A DNA stretch of 64,000 nucleotides. Origin: Symsagittifera roscoffensis (taxonomy: Eukaryota > Xenacoelomorpha > Acoela > Convolutidae). The stretch is from assembly GCF_963678635.1 (NCBI RefSeq), contig NW_026970628.1, positions 64,001-128,000 on the forward strand, read 5' to 3'. Position 1 is the first letter of the stretch. Every line of letters begins with the position of its first letter. The translations under genes were made by a program, and so were the position numbers. The notes beneath the pieces were generated by a model. The model was not told the DNA's origin, did no database searches, and saw nothing but the letters and a program-made list of their open reading frames with translations. Positions 9,113 to 21,593 of this stretch are shown here, one piece after another.

Positions 9113-12060
9113 TTTTCCCGAAAATGTCTTAGAAATACTGGACATACTTGTTTTCAATATCCAGGCGTAAAGCAGCAGAAAAAAGTGAGTCCATTCTTGA
9201 AGGAAAAAATTATTCAAATCGAAGGCGTAAAATTTTAGTAAGCTTTAAAATAAAAGTTGAGCCATAAGTTAGCGTAGTATTTGGATAAATACAACTCACC
9301 CCTTTTTTGAGATAGATAGTTGTTTGATACACACACTTACATGATTATGAAGTTAAGGATTTGAAAGATCAATTCCATATGGGTTAGAAATTCAAAGATG
9401 AAAAGTTACTTAAAAATGAAATGTTGTCATTGAGTTTTTCTGTGGAACTACGCACTTTCTTTCACTTTCGTTTCCTTCTATCTCGATGACTTCTTAATTT
9501 GATGGAAAATTTATTCTCTTGCGAAAAAATTGTGGAATTGACCATATTGTTGATTCGAGTATTGAAGCCACCATCTTTATTTTTTGTTGGCATAATTCAA
9601 ATGGTACCATTAATCAGAAGCTATATATAGCACCAACATTATTGGAATAAGTCTAGCGGTTTTAGGAACTTTGCTAATGAGATTTCTTTTTCTGCTTGTT
9701 ATTCATGTTATTCTGCTTTTGTGTTTTTTGTAACTTAGTGCCTGAGCTAAACTCAAAATCAAACTATCAGTTCCTCTTTGTGCTTTAAGAGGATTCCGAA
9801 GGCAAGCAATCTGTTCGCCTTAAGTGTCTTGCTACACTTTTGCAATGACTACCTGATACATCAAAGGTTTCAACCCAAGTTTGTTGTCCGCTTTGAAAGC
9901 AATTGGAAAAGGCTTTTTGCATGAATTGTTGCGCTAATTTTTTCAGTCATAAAAGCACCTGAGTTTGAAAAAAAATTGACTAAAACTTAATTTAGTTTAA
10001 GCTACTGACCTCCTGCATTTTACCATTGCTTCATTGATTGCATTTCAAAAATGATAAACAAGCGCTCTAGGTTCCGTTGAATGAAATACGTTCCATAAGT
10101 TTCCATGATAACTTTTTTTGTTTTATTTTGTAGGTATACATTCCCTACCAATTTCAACTGTTTCAGGATTTTTTAAAGAAAAATCACACGCAGAAACGCA
10201 GAAGAAAGAATTGTTTGAATTTTTTAAAAAGAAGATAATCACTGGCATGTTCATGAAACATGTTATAAGTAAAAGATTTCTATTAACAAAATTAGGTTGA
10301 TACTCAGGCTTTGAAATAGTTAACAACATATTTTAAAACAACTTTTCATGTTTCCTGATAAATCATTAAAGGGTTTATGACCATTTTTTTCTTCCAAATG
10401 TTTTGCCAATTGCTCCTTTTGATATAGTTCATTTGACTCTGTGAGATTCTTAAGCATAACAAGATTGATTTTTTTTCGATTTTCAAAAAAAATGTAGAAA
10501 AATTGATGACTTTTTCTCTATGAAGTTTCATTCCCTCATTCAATGGGAGGCCGTACCTCTTAATATTGAACCGAATAAAGCTCATTGATGGTTTTCATAT
10601 GCGTCGTGATTCGCAACTGCAACTGCTGGTCGAAGGCCAACTGAAAATACTAGTTTTCTCCACTATAGTAAAAAATCTTCTTGCTTTTTCAGTTAGGTCT
10701 GAGCCTGTAAAATTTCCAAAAGATATGCGACTGTTATTTTTCAATTTTTGTCTTCTTTTAATTCTTGATTTTTTGTTTTTTATCTTCTTTTGTTCTTGAT
10801 AGTTTATTTGAACAGCATGGAATTTTTTTAAATTTCTTTTCAGTTTTAAATGGAATCGACGTACTAGAGTTTTTTAACCGTTCTTCTGGTACATAATAGA
10901 ATGTTTGGAATGATTATTTGTAGGAAAATTTTATCTTTTTTGAATGTGTTTCTTCAAAAAAGGACATATATTTCGTGTTTATCTTCATTAAGTTGTTTCG
11001 ATCAGAAGATAGTATGACTTTTTTCATTGTTGGTAATGTAACAAAGATCTTTATTAAATTTAATTCCTTCTTCCAGTTGTAATTTTGAAGTGCAAATATC
11101 GAATTTTGAATGTGTTGACATAACTTTTTTCAATGTCTGGTTTCTTCTCACTTTTGCCTAACACTTTTTACTGTGATTAAGTTTATTAATTGAACAAAAC
11201 TAGTTTAGTTTTAGCATGTTTCAGTTTTCATGATCGAATTTGGTCTAAAGGGATAGAAATTGGTTTAGTCTCAGCCTAAACGAGATTAAATTTACCCTAA
11301 TTGTGGTAGTTTTGACAGTCTAGTTTAATTCCAGCAAATTCTAGTGTTTATATTTCATAGAGGAGTCCAATATGATAGAGTTTTAATAAATGTTTAACTT
11401 TTATCAGTTCTTTGTAGTAATATTTTTCAATATACTTCACTAATTTGGGTTCATTTTGACCAGTTTATAGATGAATTTTCAATTAAATTTGAGTTTTATT
11501 TATCTTAGTTGGGCTAATGTGGACCAATTTTTGAGTAAAATATTGATAACTTGGGGTTTTTATCTTATATTGCTTATTTTGACCGAAGGGTTAAATTTTA
11601 TGTAAACTAACCATTGTGCTTATTTTGACCAAATTGGGTAAAAATTAATTTAAATCCTAGTTTACCTAGCTTAGATGGTTTCAATTTAATCAAAATTACG
11701 ATGAGTTTTATTTTAAAACTGAGTAAAACAAGCTTGATTGGCTCTATTTTGGCCAAAATTGGGTTAATTCTATGTTAAGTTGAATTTAATTTTATCTCAA
11801 TTGCGCTTTTTTGAACCAAAATTGCGTAAAATTTTGTTAAATTTTTGTGTACCTAGCTTGAATAGCTTCGTTTCAGCCAAAAATAGGTAAATTTTTGATT
11901 AATGTTGAATTAAACTAGCCTAAATGGCTACATATTTGCCAAAGTTGAGTACATTGTGGGTTAATTTGGAGTTTACTTATCTTAATTGTGCCTAAATGGC
12001 TCTCTATCGGCAAAATTGGGTGAATTTTAGAGTGTACTCTAACTTATTGCGTTAAAACTG
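9113..12060. repeat. SR repeat, second complete copy
   Basis: This is a direct copy of 950-3900 at roughly 90 percent identity by eye (S 9113-10655, R 10656-12060). The R part again ends in degenerate units of about 60 bp with ATTTTGGCC/ATTTTGACC and GGTTAATTT-like motifs (about 11430-12060, fading out by 12250). No protein domain was recognised. Confidence 0.7.
10346..10457 (-). CDS. short conserved ORF in the S repeat, second copy
   Basis: This is the same MLKNLTESNELYQKEQLAKH frame as in copy one (start codon complement at 10455-10457), with K/N and H/P changes further on. Upstream the frame stays open beyond this Met, so the true start is uncertain. Function is unknown. Confidence 0.25.
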
Positions 12061-12640
12061 CAGTATCTACAATTTATTTGGACTCATTTTGACACTGAGG
12101 CAAATTCTGTTAAAATGGGAGTTTAGTTAAATGAACCGGACTTAATTTGAATCAAATTGGATACTATTTGTTAAATTTCTATTAAATTAGCTCACTTTAG
12201 AGTACTACCATAATTTCGTTGAACTTCTCTCAATTTGGTGGTCGAAAAGAAATTAGTCACCTCAAAGTTCCTTTAGTGAGTGTACATAGTTCCTTCCCTA
12301 TTTTGGGCCGAAAATTTTTTCCCTGATGATATAATTAAGTTTAAAAGGGAATTAAGTTAGGTAGAGGCAAAACCTGGCAATCAGGTGAAAATAATATGAA
12401 ACACAGTTGCACAAAGAGGAATTGCCAGTGAATCTCAATTTAACAGAGTTTTGATTGTGTAGATGATGGGTGAAACTAGTTTAGCAATCATTTAGCGTAT
12501 ATTAAGGTTTCATAAAGGATCTCTTACTCCCTTTTAAGATAAAATTTGATCAATTAATACATTTTCTGAGCACTTTCGGAATGTCTGATGAAAAAATTAA
12601 ATTGTAAAAACTTAGATTGATCTATGTTACTTAAACTATT
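12061..12640. other. noncoding stretch, no feature seen
   Basis: AT-rich DNA between the fading R repeat and the exon-like ORF. It ends in a plausible acceptor (aactatttcag at 12632-12642). No ORF, repeat or RNA gene was recognised. Confidence 0.4.
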
Positions 12641-12642
12641 TC

Positions 12643-12997
12643 AGATGCAAAGGGCGTTAAATTGTCTAATTTTTTTTGTTCATACCGGCGGATTTGGTCA
12701 ATGAACGTCTTCTTTTATTTGGTATATGATAGTTATAATAATAATGAGTTAAAACTTCATGATAAAGAGTTAGCAGAAAGCTGTGGAGGACTGGTGAGCG
12801 ATAGAGAAGATATTGATATTCTTGACTCTATCAAGAACTATCTGGCAATGGGGATATTAAATAGATTGCGGGCTCTAAAATTAGATAACCTTGTCTCTAA
12901 CTTTTTGAAGTTGAAGAATGACAAACAGAAATCACTTTTCTATTTTTTTGCAATAACTAGATTTTTTTTTTGTTTTCAGACCCATTATATTTTTTGA
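12643..12997 (+). CDS. possible host exon, unknown protein
   Basis: An open frame of about 115 codons has no ATG at its start, but it follows a good acceptor (ttatttcag type) at 12642, so it reads best as an internal or 3' exon. Its middle part, ELKLHDKELAESCGGLVSDR and onward, is charged and helical with normal composition. The last 20 codons (FFAITRFFF...) are low in complexity and may be intron. I do not recognise the family. A retroelement gag fragment is another possibility. Confidence 0.35.
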
Positions 12998-13118
12998 GGG
13001 GTAGTTCTCTGCTCAAGTCGCACCAGTTATACTAAAAGAAAAAGTGGGGTCGCTTGATAGATTTTTTTGTTTGAATTAGACAAAAAAATTAAGCATAAGT
13101 CTCATAGTAGATGTTATC

Positions 13119-13318
13119 NNNNNNNNNNNNNNNNNNNNNNNNNNNNNNNNNNNNNNNNNNNNNNNNNNNNNNNNNNNNNNNNNNNNNNNNNNNNNNNNNN
13201 NNNNNNNNNNNNNNNNNNNNNNNNNNNNNNNNNNNNNNNNNNNNNNNNNNNNNNNNNNNNNNNNNNNNNNNNNNNNNNNNNNNNNNNNNNNNNNNNNNNN
13301 NNNNNNNNNNNNNNNNNN
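13119..13318. other. assembly gap (200 N)
   Basis: Exactly 200 undetermined bases, the usual placeholder for a scaffold join of unknown length. Order and orientation across it should not be trusted. Confidence 0.99.
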
Positions 13319-15830
13319 GATCACCCAACAACACCAATTTTACTCGAACAAATCCCAATCGTCTAAATTTATTTCAATTCAAGAAAATCCCTATACATTT
13401 GAAAAAAGACACGCATCATTATCCGAACCATTTGATACCAGCAATTCGTCATGCAACCCTAAGTGAACCACAATACGAACCAACCTACAATGTTTACCCC
13501 CACTTCAATAAGATCTTAATTGAACATTCATGCCAAAATCAAACTTAACACCTACAATGGATAGACAAATTATCTATCCCTGAAGAAGTCGAAACTTTGC
13601 AACACCCAAAGTTCATTTTAATAAACCTTCATCACCCTCTTGGACCCTTTTGGATTTTTCTAACAGTACCAATCAAAGTACTCCCCCATCACTACAAAAA
13701 GTTTCTCAACAAAATTTCCCAAAAATCCCGTCAGACTACTTAGGATCGACACCAACTTCCGAACAAATTTATGAAAATGCTTTTAAATCCCCCACATCAA
13801 CACAACGTCGCCCACATTGGATGACACAAGCAATCTCCCAAGGCGAACCAAACTTAGTAAACGACCCCATAGACTTTTTATCCGATACCTCTTTATTGCT
13901 AACTCTATCCCTACAATCAACCCCTTCATTAACAGATTAAAATCCAACCACTACGTTCCCCCTAAATTTCCTCACAAATCTAAACGATCGATATCGAGAA
14001 CTTCTAAGCACTAATAATCCTCTAAGACTAGGCCGAACCCAATTTTTAGCAACCCCTCCGCCATTTGGCAAACATTTTGATAGTAGTACACTATATAAAA
14101 AACTACAGACACGACTTACACAAAGATATACAAGAACATAATAAACAAATCCTCACTCAAGATAACTTATCTTAATTTCGAAATCGCGGTAAAACTAATA
14201 AATTTAGTTGATCCCCCTTACCTCTAGCACCACCAAATATAACAGCTCAGTCTTTGCACCCTCCATTTATCACGACAGAACTTATCTATAAAAACGATAT
14301 TATTACAAAAAAGACTATTGGATATATAACATACTACAATCCAGATTCAGGTTTATCTTACACATAAATATTTTAAAACTTTTCTTCCTTTAAACCATTT
14401 TCCCCCTTGTACTATTAGAAACCACACCTCATCAAAATCCTTCTCCCCAAACAGAACCAGAAGACCTCCTAGTTACACATTATGGTTGTGAAGAAAACCA
14501 ACGGAAAACACTAGATAAATACGCAAATAATCAAGTAACACAAGGTGAATCTGAACCACAAAACCTAGAATCAACAAAATTAGTAGGAACAATTTACTCG
14601 AAAGCACGAGCAACAACGCTAACAGGATATAAATTTACAGCAAAAATCTCAGAATAGAAAGTAAGTTGCTCACGAATCCTTTTACCAAAGCAACATAGTA
14701 GGACTTTTACATCTTAACCCTGACAATTGCAGAAGCAAACTCCATCGTCTAAAAATAAACACAAAAAAGGTATAAATCAAAAATTAGCAAACTTTCAAGA
14801 TAAACCAGATTTCGCGCATCAAGCAGAACTCGCAACCAGATTTCGCGCATCAAAAAAACCGTACCACGGTGCACAGCACACGGATGTTTAACTTCTTACT
14901 TAAATGATAAAATTTTTATAGCACACAAAAGATTAAATAATCCCGCAGTTTAAAAGCCGACTCGAAGAACAAAATCTACCAAATGTTTTCTTCTTTGGAA
15001 AATGGGAAAAGTTTAAAAAGCACATATAAGACGATACTACTTTATATCAAAGAATACGCTTGCCTTGTAAAAATGACCACGGATATTGCAATCCTACACT
15101 CGCACACAAGCAACCAATGCTTGGTACCCAGAAGACACACGTAACACTTTTCAAGTTGCTAAAATTCAAGCAAGAATGATAAAATTCCACCAAAAACATT
15201 TTATTGAATCAATTCATTTTGAAAATGTCAACCCTGATAGAATTAGATCAAAGAATCGAAATTACAGAAAAAATGACGTTTTTCAAAGCAAACTACTGCG
15301 TTTTCAATTTTACAACGAAACAGAAAACTTTCGTAAAAATCCGAAACCAATTTTCAAAACACAATATTCAGAAATTGTTGTCGAGTACGAAGAAGGTTTC
15401 GACATGAAAACAATAAAATTAAATGTCAAACCATTGCAACCATATCACAACTACAAGATGACACATCTCATATTCCGGTGAAATTTTCTAAAAACACAGG
15501 AAATCCTGGCGGAAAACTTCGTCCGGAGGATAAAGATAGCACACGATGGCAAGAACTCTCGCTTATGAATAACACATACTTTGGTGCAAACCACTATGAT
15601 AAACAGCTTGATTTGAAACTAGACTATAATATAAGCGGAAACTTTCAGGTAATGTCACTATCTGAACTACAAATACTTCGTCATTTATGTGATCTCGAAC
15701 GAACACAAATACTACAATCACTCGCATTAGCAGAATTAAAAATACCCTACGCAGGAAATTGATTATCAGGAAAAAGATCCAATTTCAATGACTAGGAAAG
15801 AAACGTACTCTGGTACTATTCAATGAAATA
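13319..15830 (+). mobile_element. LTR-retroelement fragment in plus orientation (env-like or third-ORF region)
   Basis: Open plus-strand frames at 13319-13548, 13650-13940, 15086-15481 and 15478-15762 are separated by stops and shifts. The first 45 bases after the gap match the reverse complement of 15835-15885, so this is a second, inverted copy of the element on the minus strand to its right. The frames are rich in N, T, P and Q. A Leu-rich segment (LSELQILRHLCDLERTQILQ) lies near 15660-15720. The position downstream of pol and the N-glycosylation-like NST sites suggest an envelope-type ORF, but I cannot confirm this. Confidence 0.45.
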
Positions 15831-16179
15831 GCTGTAGACGATTGGGATTGTTTTGTTTGAGTAAAAATTGGTGCTTTTGGGTGATCCTGGGATGTAGTGG
15901 TTGGTGGAGAGTGTTTCCTTGGTTGTGGATTAGCAACTTGGGACGTTTTGGTTTTTCTTTTCTTTTCTCAAATAAACTTATGTTGTTTATAGTCTTTTCG
16001 ATAAAAATTACGAGGAGAATCGTTGCTAGTGCAATTGAAATTATTGCCTTATTTATACTTTTGCCAATTTTTAGGATGAATGAGACTTGAAAGGTGACAA
16101 AAATTTGAAAAAGAAGAAAGATTTTCTTGTTAAAAAAAGTCGTAACATTTAAAAGGTTGTTGGAATTATGGGTTGTCAA
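15820..16179 (-). CDS. ORF with one transmembrane segment, downstream of the Gypsy integrase
   Basis: A 119-residue frame. Residues about 43-62 (INKAIISIALATILLVIFIE) form a hydrophobic helix; a basic KRKEKPKRPK stretch and a Pro/Gln/His-rich tail follow. The tail sequence recurs in inverted orientation at 13319-13365. This fits the membrane anchor and tail of a retroelement envelope-like protein, or a separate small membrane ORF. Reading stops at the inversion point, so the C-terminus may not be natural. Confidence 0.4.
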   Translation of the reverse strand: MTTHNSNNLLNVTTFFNKKIFLLFQIFVTFQVSFILKIGKSINKAIISIALATILLVIFIEKTINNISLFEKRKEKPKRPKLLIHNQGNTLHQPLHPRITQKHQFLLKQNNPNRLQLFH

Positions 16180-17289
16180 GAGTTTTTAAGAATTTATAGT
16201 AGGTTTTTATGAGGGATCAGAAAAATACAAAGAGACTGCAACAAGTTAAAAAAGGAGAAAAGCTATTTCTAAGGTGTTCATGGTGAGAAAAAATGCAAAT
16301 TAATGAAAAAAATGAAAGGAATTTTGAAAATATATTTTTTAATATATTGATCTGGTATGGAGAGAAGCACTTGAAAACTGATTTGTTGCGTCGAAAAACT
16401 TTTTTTAAAATTTTCTGGTTGGAAATCTGGTGACGTCTGATTGTTTACTGATTTTTGGACAAGTGGGGCGAGTATAGGAAGGTTTTGGTGAAAGAAAGTC
16501 TGGTTTTGTTTTTGTGATTCCTGGTTTTTTTTATTGGATAGTAAGGGGTTTTTTGAAGATAAATCGACTTGAGGCTAAATGATAATGTCAGTTTTTGTCT
16601 TTAGGTTTATTCAGTTTTTCCTTTTTGGGGAAATGTGGTGTGTAAGCTGAGACAATATTGTTGAATTTGGTACTGAGTGATAGGGAAGGATGTAATAGTT
16701 ATATCATATTTTTTCAAATTGTCAAATATGAGGATATTGCTTCTTTTTGACCTAGAGGTCTTCGAATTTTAATTTTAGATCTGTTTAGAGAGAACACGTT
16801 TTCTGCTAATTAAAGTGGTGTCAGAATGGGGTGATTTTTGAAACGATTGCGATTGGCTGTATTCGAACTAATTGTTTCAAGATTTAAATATGAACGCTTT
16901 TTGTGTAGAAATTATCCGAATAAAACGAACGTTTTTTAATTAAACAAAAAGGTTCTGAAACTCTAAATCTTTCAATATTTTAAATTGTGGAAAAAAATTT
17001 TATAATCATTTCTTGGTTGACTTCTCAGTCGCGATGATTTGTGTTTTTGCGATTTTTCTTTTGTATCTTGTAATAAAGTTTTTTATTCTAGTTTGCGATT
17101 TATCCTTTGCTTGTGAGATATTTGTTTTTGAGAATTTTTACTTTTTATTTGGAAGTTTTATCCGTGATTTGTTTTTGATATAATTCGAATAAGGATAATG
17201 CATGACTTATGAATTGTCTTTTTTGTTGTTTGTCAATTTCTGATGTTTCTTCTACAGTATTTAGTCCTGTAAAGGAGTTCATCTGGGTT
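16180..17289. other. degenerate retroelement DNA, nothing identified
   Basis: This lies between the integrase C-terminus and the transmembrane ORF of the minus-strand element. Position suggests envelope-type sequence, but the minus frames are short and no motif was recognised. Confidence 0.3.
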
Positions 17290-18400
17290 AATTCGCAAAG
17301 GGTGTATTCTTCTGGGTAATATGGTAAAAGTTTTGTACGTGATTTATTTCTTTTTTGTAAGGGTCAATAAGTTTATATGTTAAATCTGTGGGTTTTGCAA
17401 TTATTTGGTATGATCCTTTTCGGATAGGTTGTAGTTTTTTAGATATACCTTTCTGTATTATAAAATTTGTGATAAAGATATAAGTTCCGATTTTTAAATT
17501 AATAGCTCTTGTGAAGCGTGAAATTATTTGGGATTGAATATTTTGTCTTTGAGATAATTTTTAAGCAATTTTTTGATTTAGTTTGTTATGTTTTTAATCT
17601 CGTCTCAAAATCCATTCTGTACGTGTTCCAGGGGCTAAATTAGAATTTGTCAGAGATGAAAATGATCTTCATCGTGTGTATGTAGTGATGGATTCTAATA
17701 AATTGAATCTTCTGTAGGTTGACAATAACCTGGTGTTTTTTTTGTGGAGTTTGTTGTCAACATTGTTGGTTTCCGTGGTTTTTGATTGAAAACAATTTCT
17801 TACGAGGACAACCCTAAATTTCTTAGAGTTGTTGTTATTTGAGAATTATATTCTAAGGGGAATAGCTTCACCTCAGTTGACCATTCAGTGTCTTTGGTAC
17901 CCTTTCCATTGATATTGTCTTCTAAGGTATTTATGTAGGGAACGGTTCATACCTTCGACTAAACCATTTGTCCACAGGGCATGGGATGTTCGGGATTTAT
18001 GTTCAACTTTATAGAGGTGACATATCATGATGACAATGTTTATGAATTCAGTACCATTAACTGTAACAAGAATTTCTGGTAGTCCAAATTTGGCTATCCA
18101 GTGTTCATAAAGTGTTGTGTGTGCATAATAAGCATTAGATTGAGGTATACGGTTGTGTGCTACATATTGGGTAAATGCATAAATTGTTACCATCAGTATG
18201 AATTTTTTTCTGAAGAGGGCGATATGGATATGGTTTGTCAAAATGGTTATTTTGGCACTCGAGGTATAATAGAAAAGACTCGTTTGACAAAAGTTTGACT
18301 TATCGTTTTGACTTATTTGTGCCTTATCGTGATCGAATTTTACTGCATACTTGCATTCTAGTCGTGGTGATGTTTCGTCCTTTGCCAGGAAGAAGTTCAT
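17290..18400 (-). pseudogene. Gypsy integrase, catalytically broken
   Basis: The frame at 17885-18400 carries the retroviral integrase core: HW..KFGLPE, then TVNGTEF where the family has T-D-N-G, then NGLVEGMNRSL with the final Glu. The second catalytic Asp is therefore replaced by Val. Further along the minus strand (about 17470-17330), another frame reads KKLQPIRKGSYQI and TDLTYKLIDPYKK, which is a GPY/F-type C-terminal module. Stops separate core and module. Integrase would join element cDNA to the chromosome; this copy cannot. Confidence 0.75.
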
Positions 18401-18449
18401 CTTTGTGGTACTTATACGGTTATTTTCCGTGTTATTAATTCAGGTGGTG

Positions 18450-19766
18450 TATTTCAATTAAATGTATCTGATAATGCAAGGTTTTTTCCTGCTGTCCAAA
18501 TTATATTTGAAATTGGAAAATTCATTAAAATCAGTTGAAATCTATAAATTCTATGGTTTGGGTTTGATTTTTGTGTTAATAGCCTAAAATTATTGATTTA
18601 TGTTCTCTAAATGGAACTGTTGGATGTTTTCATCCATAGATTTAAAATTCGTTTTCTGTAAGTGTGTATATTATAACTGTACATTCTCTCATAAGTGTAG
18701 CGGCTCTAAGTTCTGCTTGTCTGAAGGGTCCTTAATTTCCTGATATAAGTTTCAATTTGCTTGTTCCTTTATGTAATTGTAGGAGTGGTGTGACAATTCC
18801 AAAGCTCAAGGCATCACACAATTTTATAAAATGGTTGATCTGGATCCGGAATTGTGTTCAATAATTGTTCTGTGAGGAGAGTTTTTATTTCGTCAAAACG
18901 TTTTTGATGTTCTAATGTCCATTCAGTAGTGTTTTGTTTTCTAAGAAATTTACAAAATGGTCTTGGGTATAATTGCCCTTAATAGAACTAATAATTTAAA
19001 AAGTTTATAATTTGAAGGTGTTATTGGATTGTCTTCTTATTAGATGGTGGTTGAAATTTTAATATAACATCTATTCGTGATTTTGACGAAAAAATTGTAC
19101 TTCTTTCATCAATATGTCCAAAGAATTTATCACGAGTGAGAAAAAATGTGAGTTTTCCGGGGCTGCTTTCATAATTTTTTCTTCGTAAAGTTTTTGTGAT
19201 TTTTTCCAAAACCTTAAGCATTTGTTGTTTTGTTTGTGGTTGTATAAAAACATCGTTTTAATATGTGATTACATTTTTACTAAAGATAAGTAACCAAAAA
19301 ATTTGCTCATGAAGGCTAAAAGAGCTGCTGGTTCTATAAAAAGTCCAAAGAAGAGTCTATTAAATCCGTATTGTTGATTTGCAATAACGAATTGTTTACG
19401 TCGTCGTGATTGCGCATCTAGAGGCATTTGATGATATGCATTATTCATGTCAGTAAAAGTAAAACAATGTCCGTTTTTTTTTGGTGAGAATTACTTGGAT
19501 TCTTTTTATGGGCCAATCACAATTAGATTCTTCAATTAGGGAATTCATTATTCTCCTTTAGCGAGAATGATGACGGGATTTGTGAAACTGTTACCTTTTG
19601 GTTGTTCTTCTTTGTTTACTGGTGACAAAATTTCGTATTTTGCTAAAACATCTAGTAATCTTCTTACTTTATCTTGTAAGTGAATGGGTTTTACACTTGC
19701 TCGTTGCTTTTTGAAAACTGCGTCAAATTTAGCAGGAAGCTGTAATGATGGGTGTATTTTATCCAT
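18450..19766 (-). pseudogene. Gypsy reverse transcriptase / RNase H, broken
   Basis: The segment 19766-19548 reads through KFDAVFKKQRASVKPIH and LAKYEILSPV, the N-terminal fingers region of Gypsy RT. At 19275-19246, where the family has the catalytic Y-x-D-D, the frame reads VITY, a stop, then NDVFI, so the active site is destroyed. The frame 19221-19021 gives the connection region (FFGHI, SKSRIDVILKFQPPSNKKTI), typical of the end of Gypsy RT. RNase H is expected at about 18950-18450, but I could not resolve its motifs by eye. Confidence 0.7.
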
Positions 19767-20876
19767 GTCAAATTTGGAACTTACGTCAATTGATGTTTTA
19801 AAAACAGTTCTGCTAATTCATCAATTTGATTGATTTGAGAATGTTGAAAATTGAACATAGCGAGAAATTTTTGTTGTTCTTTTGTATACCTTGTTATTGA
19901 ATGGTAGGTTTGATTAAGGTGTTCTTGTGAAATAGTCTCAATTTCGTTTAGAACCAATAATTTCAATTTTAAAAGTTAATTCTTCATTAATAATGGTTGA
20001 TTGAAAGATATCTAATAGTTTTAAAATGTTATTTATTCGATTTGCTTTTTCTTCTGTCGGATGGATTGTTGCATTTGTTTCGCAGTATCCTAAAATTCCT
20101 AAGAAAAGTGTGATTTTATATGGTGAGTTGTAGTATTCATGTAGAGATATAAAATCTGAATTTGTGTCTTTTGTATATTTTATGAAAATGTTACTTCAAA
20201 GAACTCATGAATTGGTTTGAATTCCAGGTTAGGCAACATAGTTTTTGTCTAACTTAATCAACTTTATATAGATGCACTTGAGTTTTAGAGACGTTATATA
20301 GGTCACCATATAGTGGTTTCAATAAATTGCGTTGTTGATTGTATATGGGATATAAATTTAAGAAAAATGGAGGTTTTTTTTGAGTCTCCGAAAAAACGTT
20401 AGAGACATTATTTATTCTTTTCTTTTGTTTTTTGAAGTTAATTTACTAGTTAAGATGTTAATAGTAGGAATATTTTTTCAAATAAACGGTATTACAACAA
20501 TATTGTGTTTTATATCTTTAATGTGGACTATTTGTTTGAAGGGTTTCTTTAAAAAATTTTTTTTTCCCTTGTTTGGGTTGGAACAAGGATCAATTGACTT
20601 TTTCCATAATTTGTAAGACTTGATCCTTGTGCTGTTTTAGATTTAGCTTTTTGTGATAGTGTTTTACTTGTCGTAACTTGATTCATTTTATTCATATTTT
20701 AAGAAATCTTTATAGCATGGGGTGTAAAACTTACGATATTGGTTCTTCGATATTGGAATTTGTTGCATTGTTTTGGTATTAAATCGAATCGATTGGTGAT
20801 TCATAATCATTTTCAATGTGAAGCTTGTTTAATAAAAGTGTTTTCTCTGCTTCACTTACGTCATCTGTAGTCATTT

Positions 20877-21563
20877 TTAGTCAATACCGGGAGGATCGTC
20901 ATCTGTAGTCAAAACTGGGAGGGTCTGGTTGAGTGTTTTCTCTTGGCTGAACTCGAATAAATTATCTTTGATGTGTGTTGATTGAGATATGTTCTTTTGT
21001 CTAATTGGGTAATTGTTAATTCCTTTCCTAGAGTTATCTCGGGATCGGTTATCAATTTGATTGTAATATGGTCTATTGTTAGAGTCGTTTCGTGGTCTGT
21101 TATTAGAATGAATTTCTGTCGTTTGATTATATTTGGTTTCGATTGTATTTTTAGTATAGTATCTAGAATAGTATCTATTAGGAGAATTCGATATATAGAT
21201 TGTATAGATTGAGTAATTACTTCTGTTTGAGTTTGGTCTTGAGTAGTTACTGCGATATTGGTTATTTTGGCCGTTTGATCTACTATATCTCTTTGGTGAA
21301 AAATTTCGTAAAATCTTTCTGTTTTGATATCTTCCGCGGTAATTGTTTCGAAAAGAAGATTGTGATCTGAAATTGTTATAACTATCCGGAGGTGATTTTC
21401 CTGAGCTGTTATTACTTTGATTATTTTTATTTGGTAGATTTTTATCTTTCCTCATGTATTGGTAAAAATAATTGTTTGGTTCTCTGTGCTTTTGTGGTTT
21501 ATTTTGGTTATCCTGTGGTTTTTGTACGACAATAATTACACCATTTTTTGAATTATGGATCAC
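20877..21563 (-). pseudogene. N/R/S/Y-rich nucleocapsid-like region of the Gypsy element
   Basis: An open frame of 228 residues is dominated by Asn, Arg, Ser and Tyr (runs such as SNNRPRNDSNNRPYY). No CCHC zinc knuckle is visible. It sits between the capsid-like part of gag and the protease/RT region, where an RNA-binding basic segment is expected. The frame remained open although neighbours decayed, probably because its codons are far from stops. Low-complexity sequence makes homology claims weak. Confidence 0.5.
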
Positions 21564-21593
21564 CTCAAAAAATTGGATTCTTTTTGTAGATTT

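Noticed and set aside
950-12060. SR repeats as LTRs of one element with 3.9-9.1 kb as its interior
   Set aside because: The interior is a Polinton fragment without pol-type LTR genes, a further partial SR copy precedes the first, and no TG...CA ends or target-site duplication were seen.
20982-21212. Plus-strand frame opposite the N/R/S-rich region
   Set aside because: It is the complement of the low-complexity Gypsy nucleocapsid-like frame, with a hydrophobic composition forced by the opposite strand.
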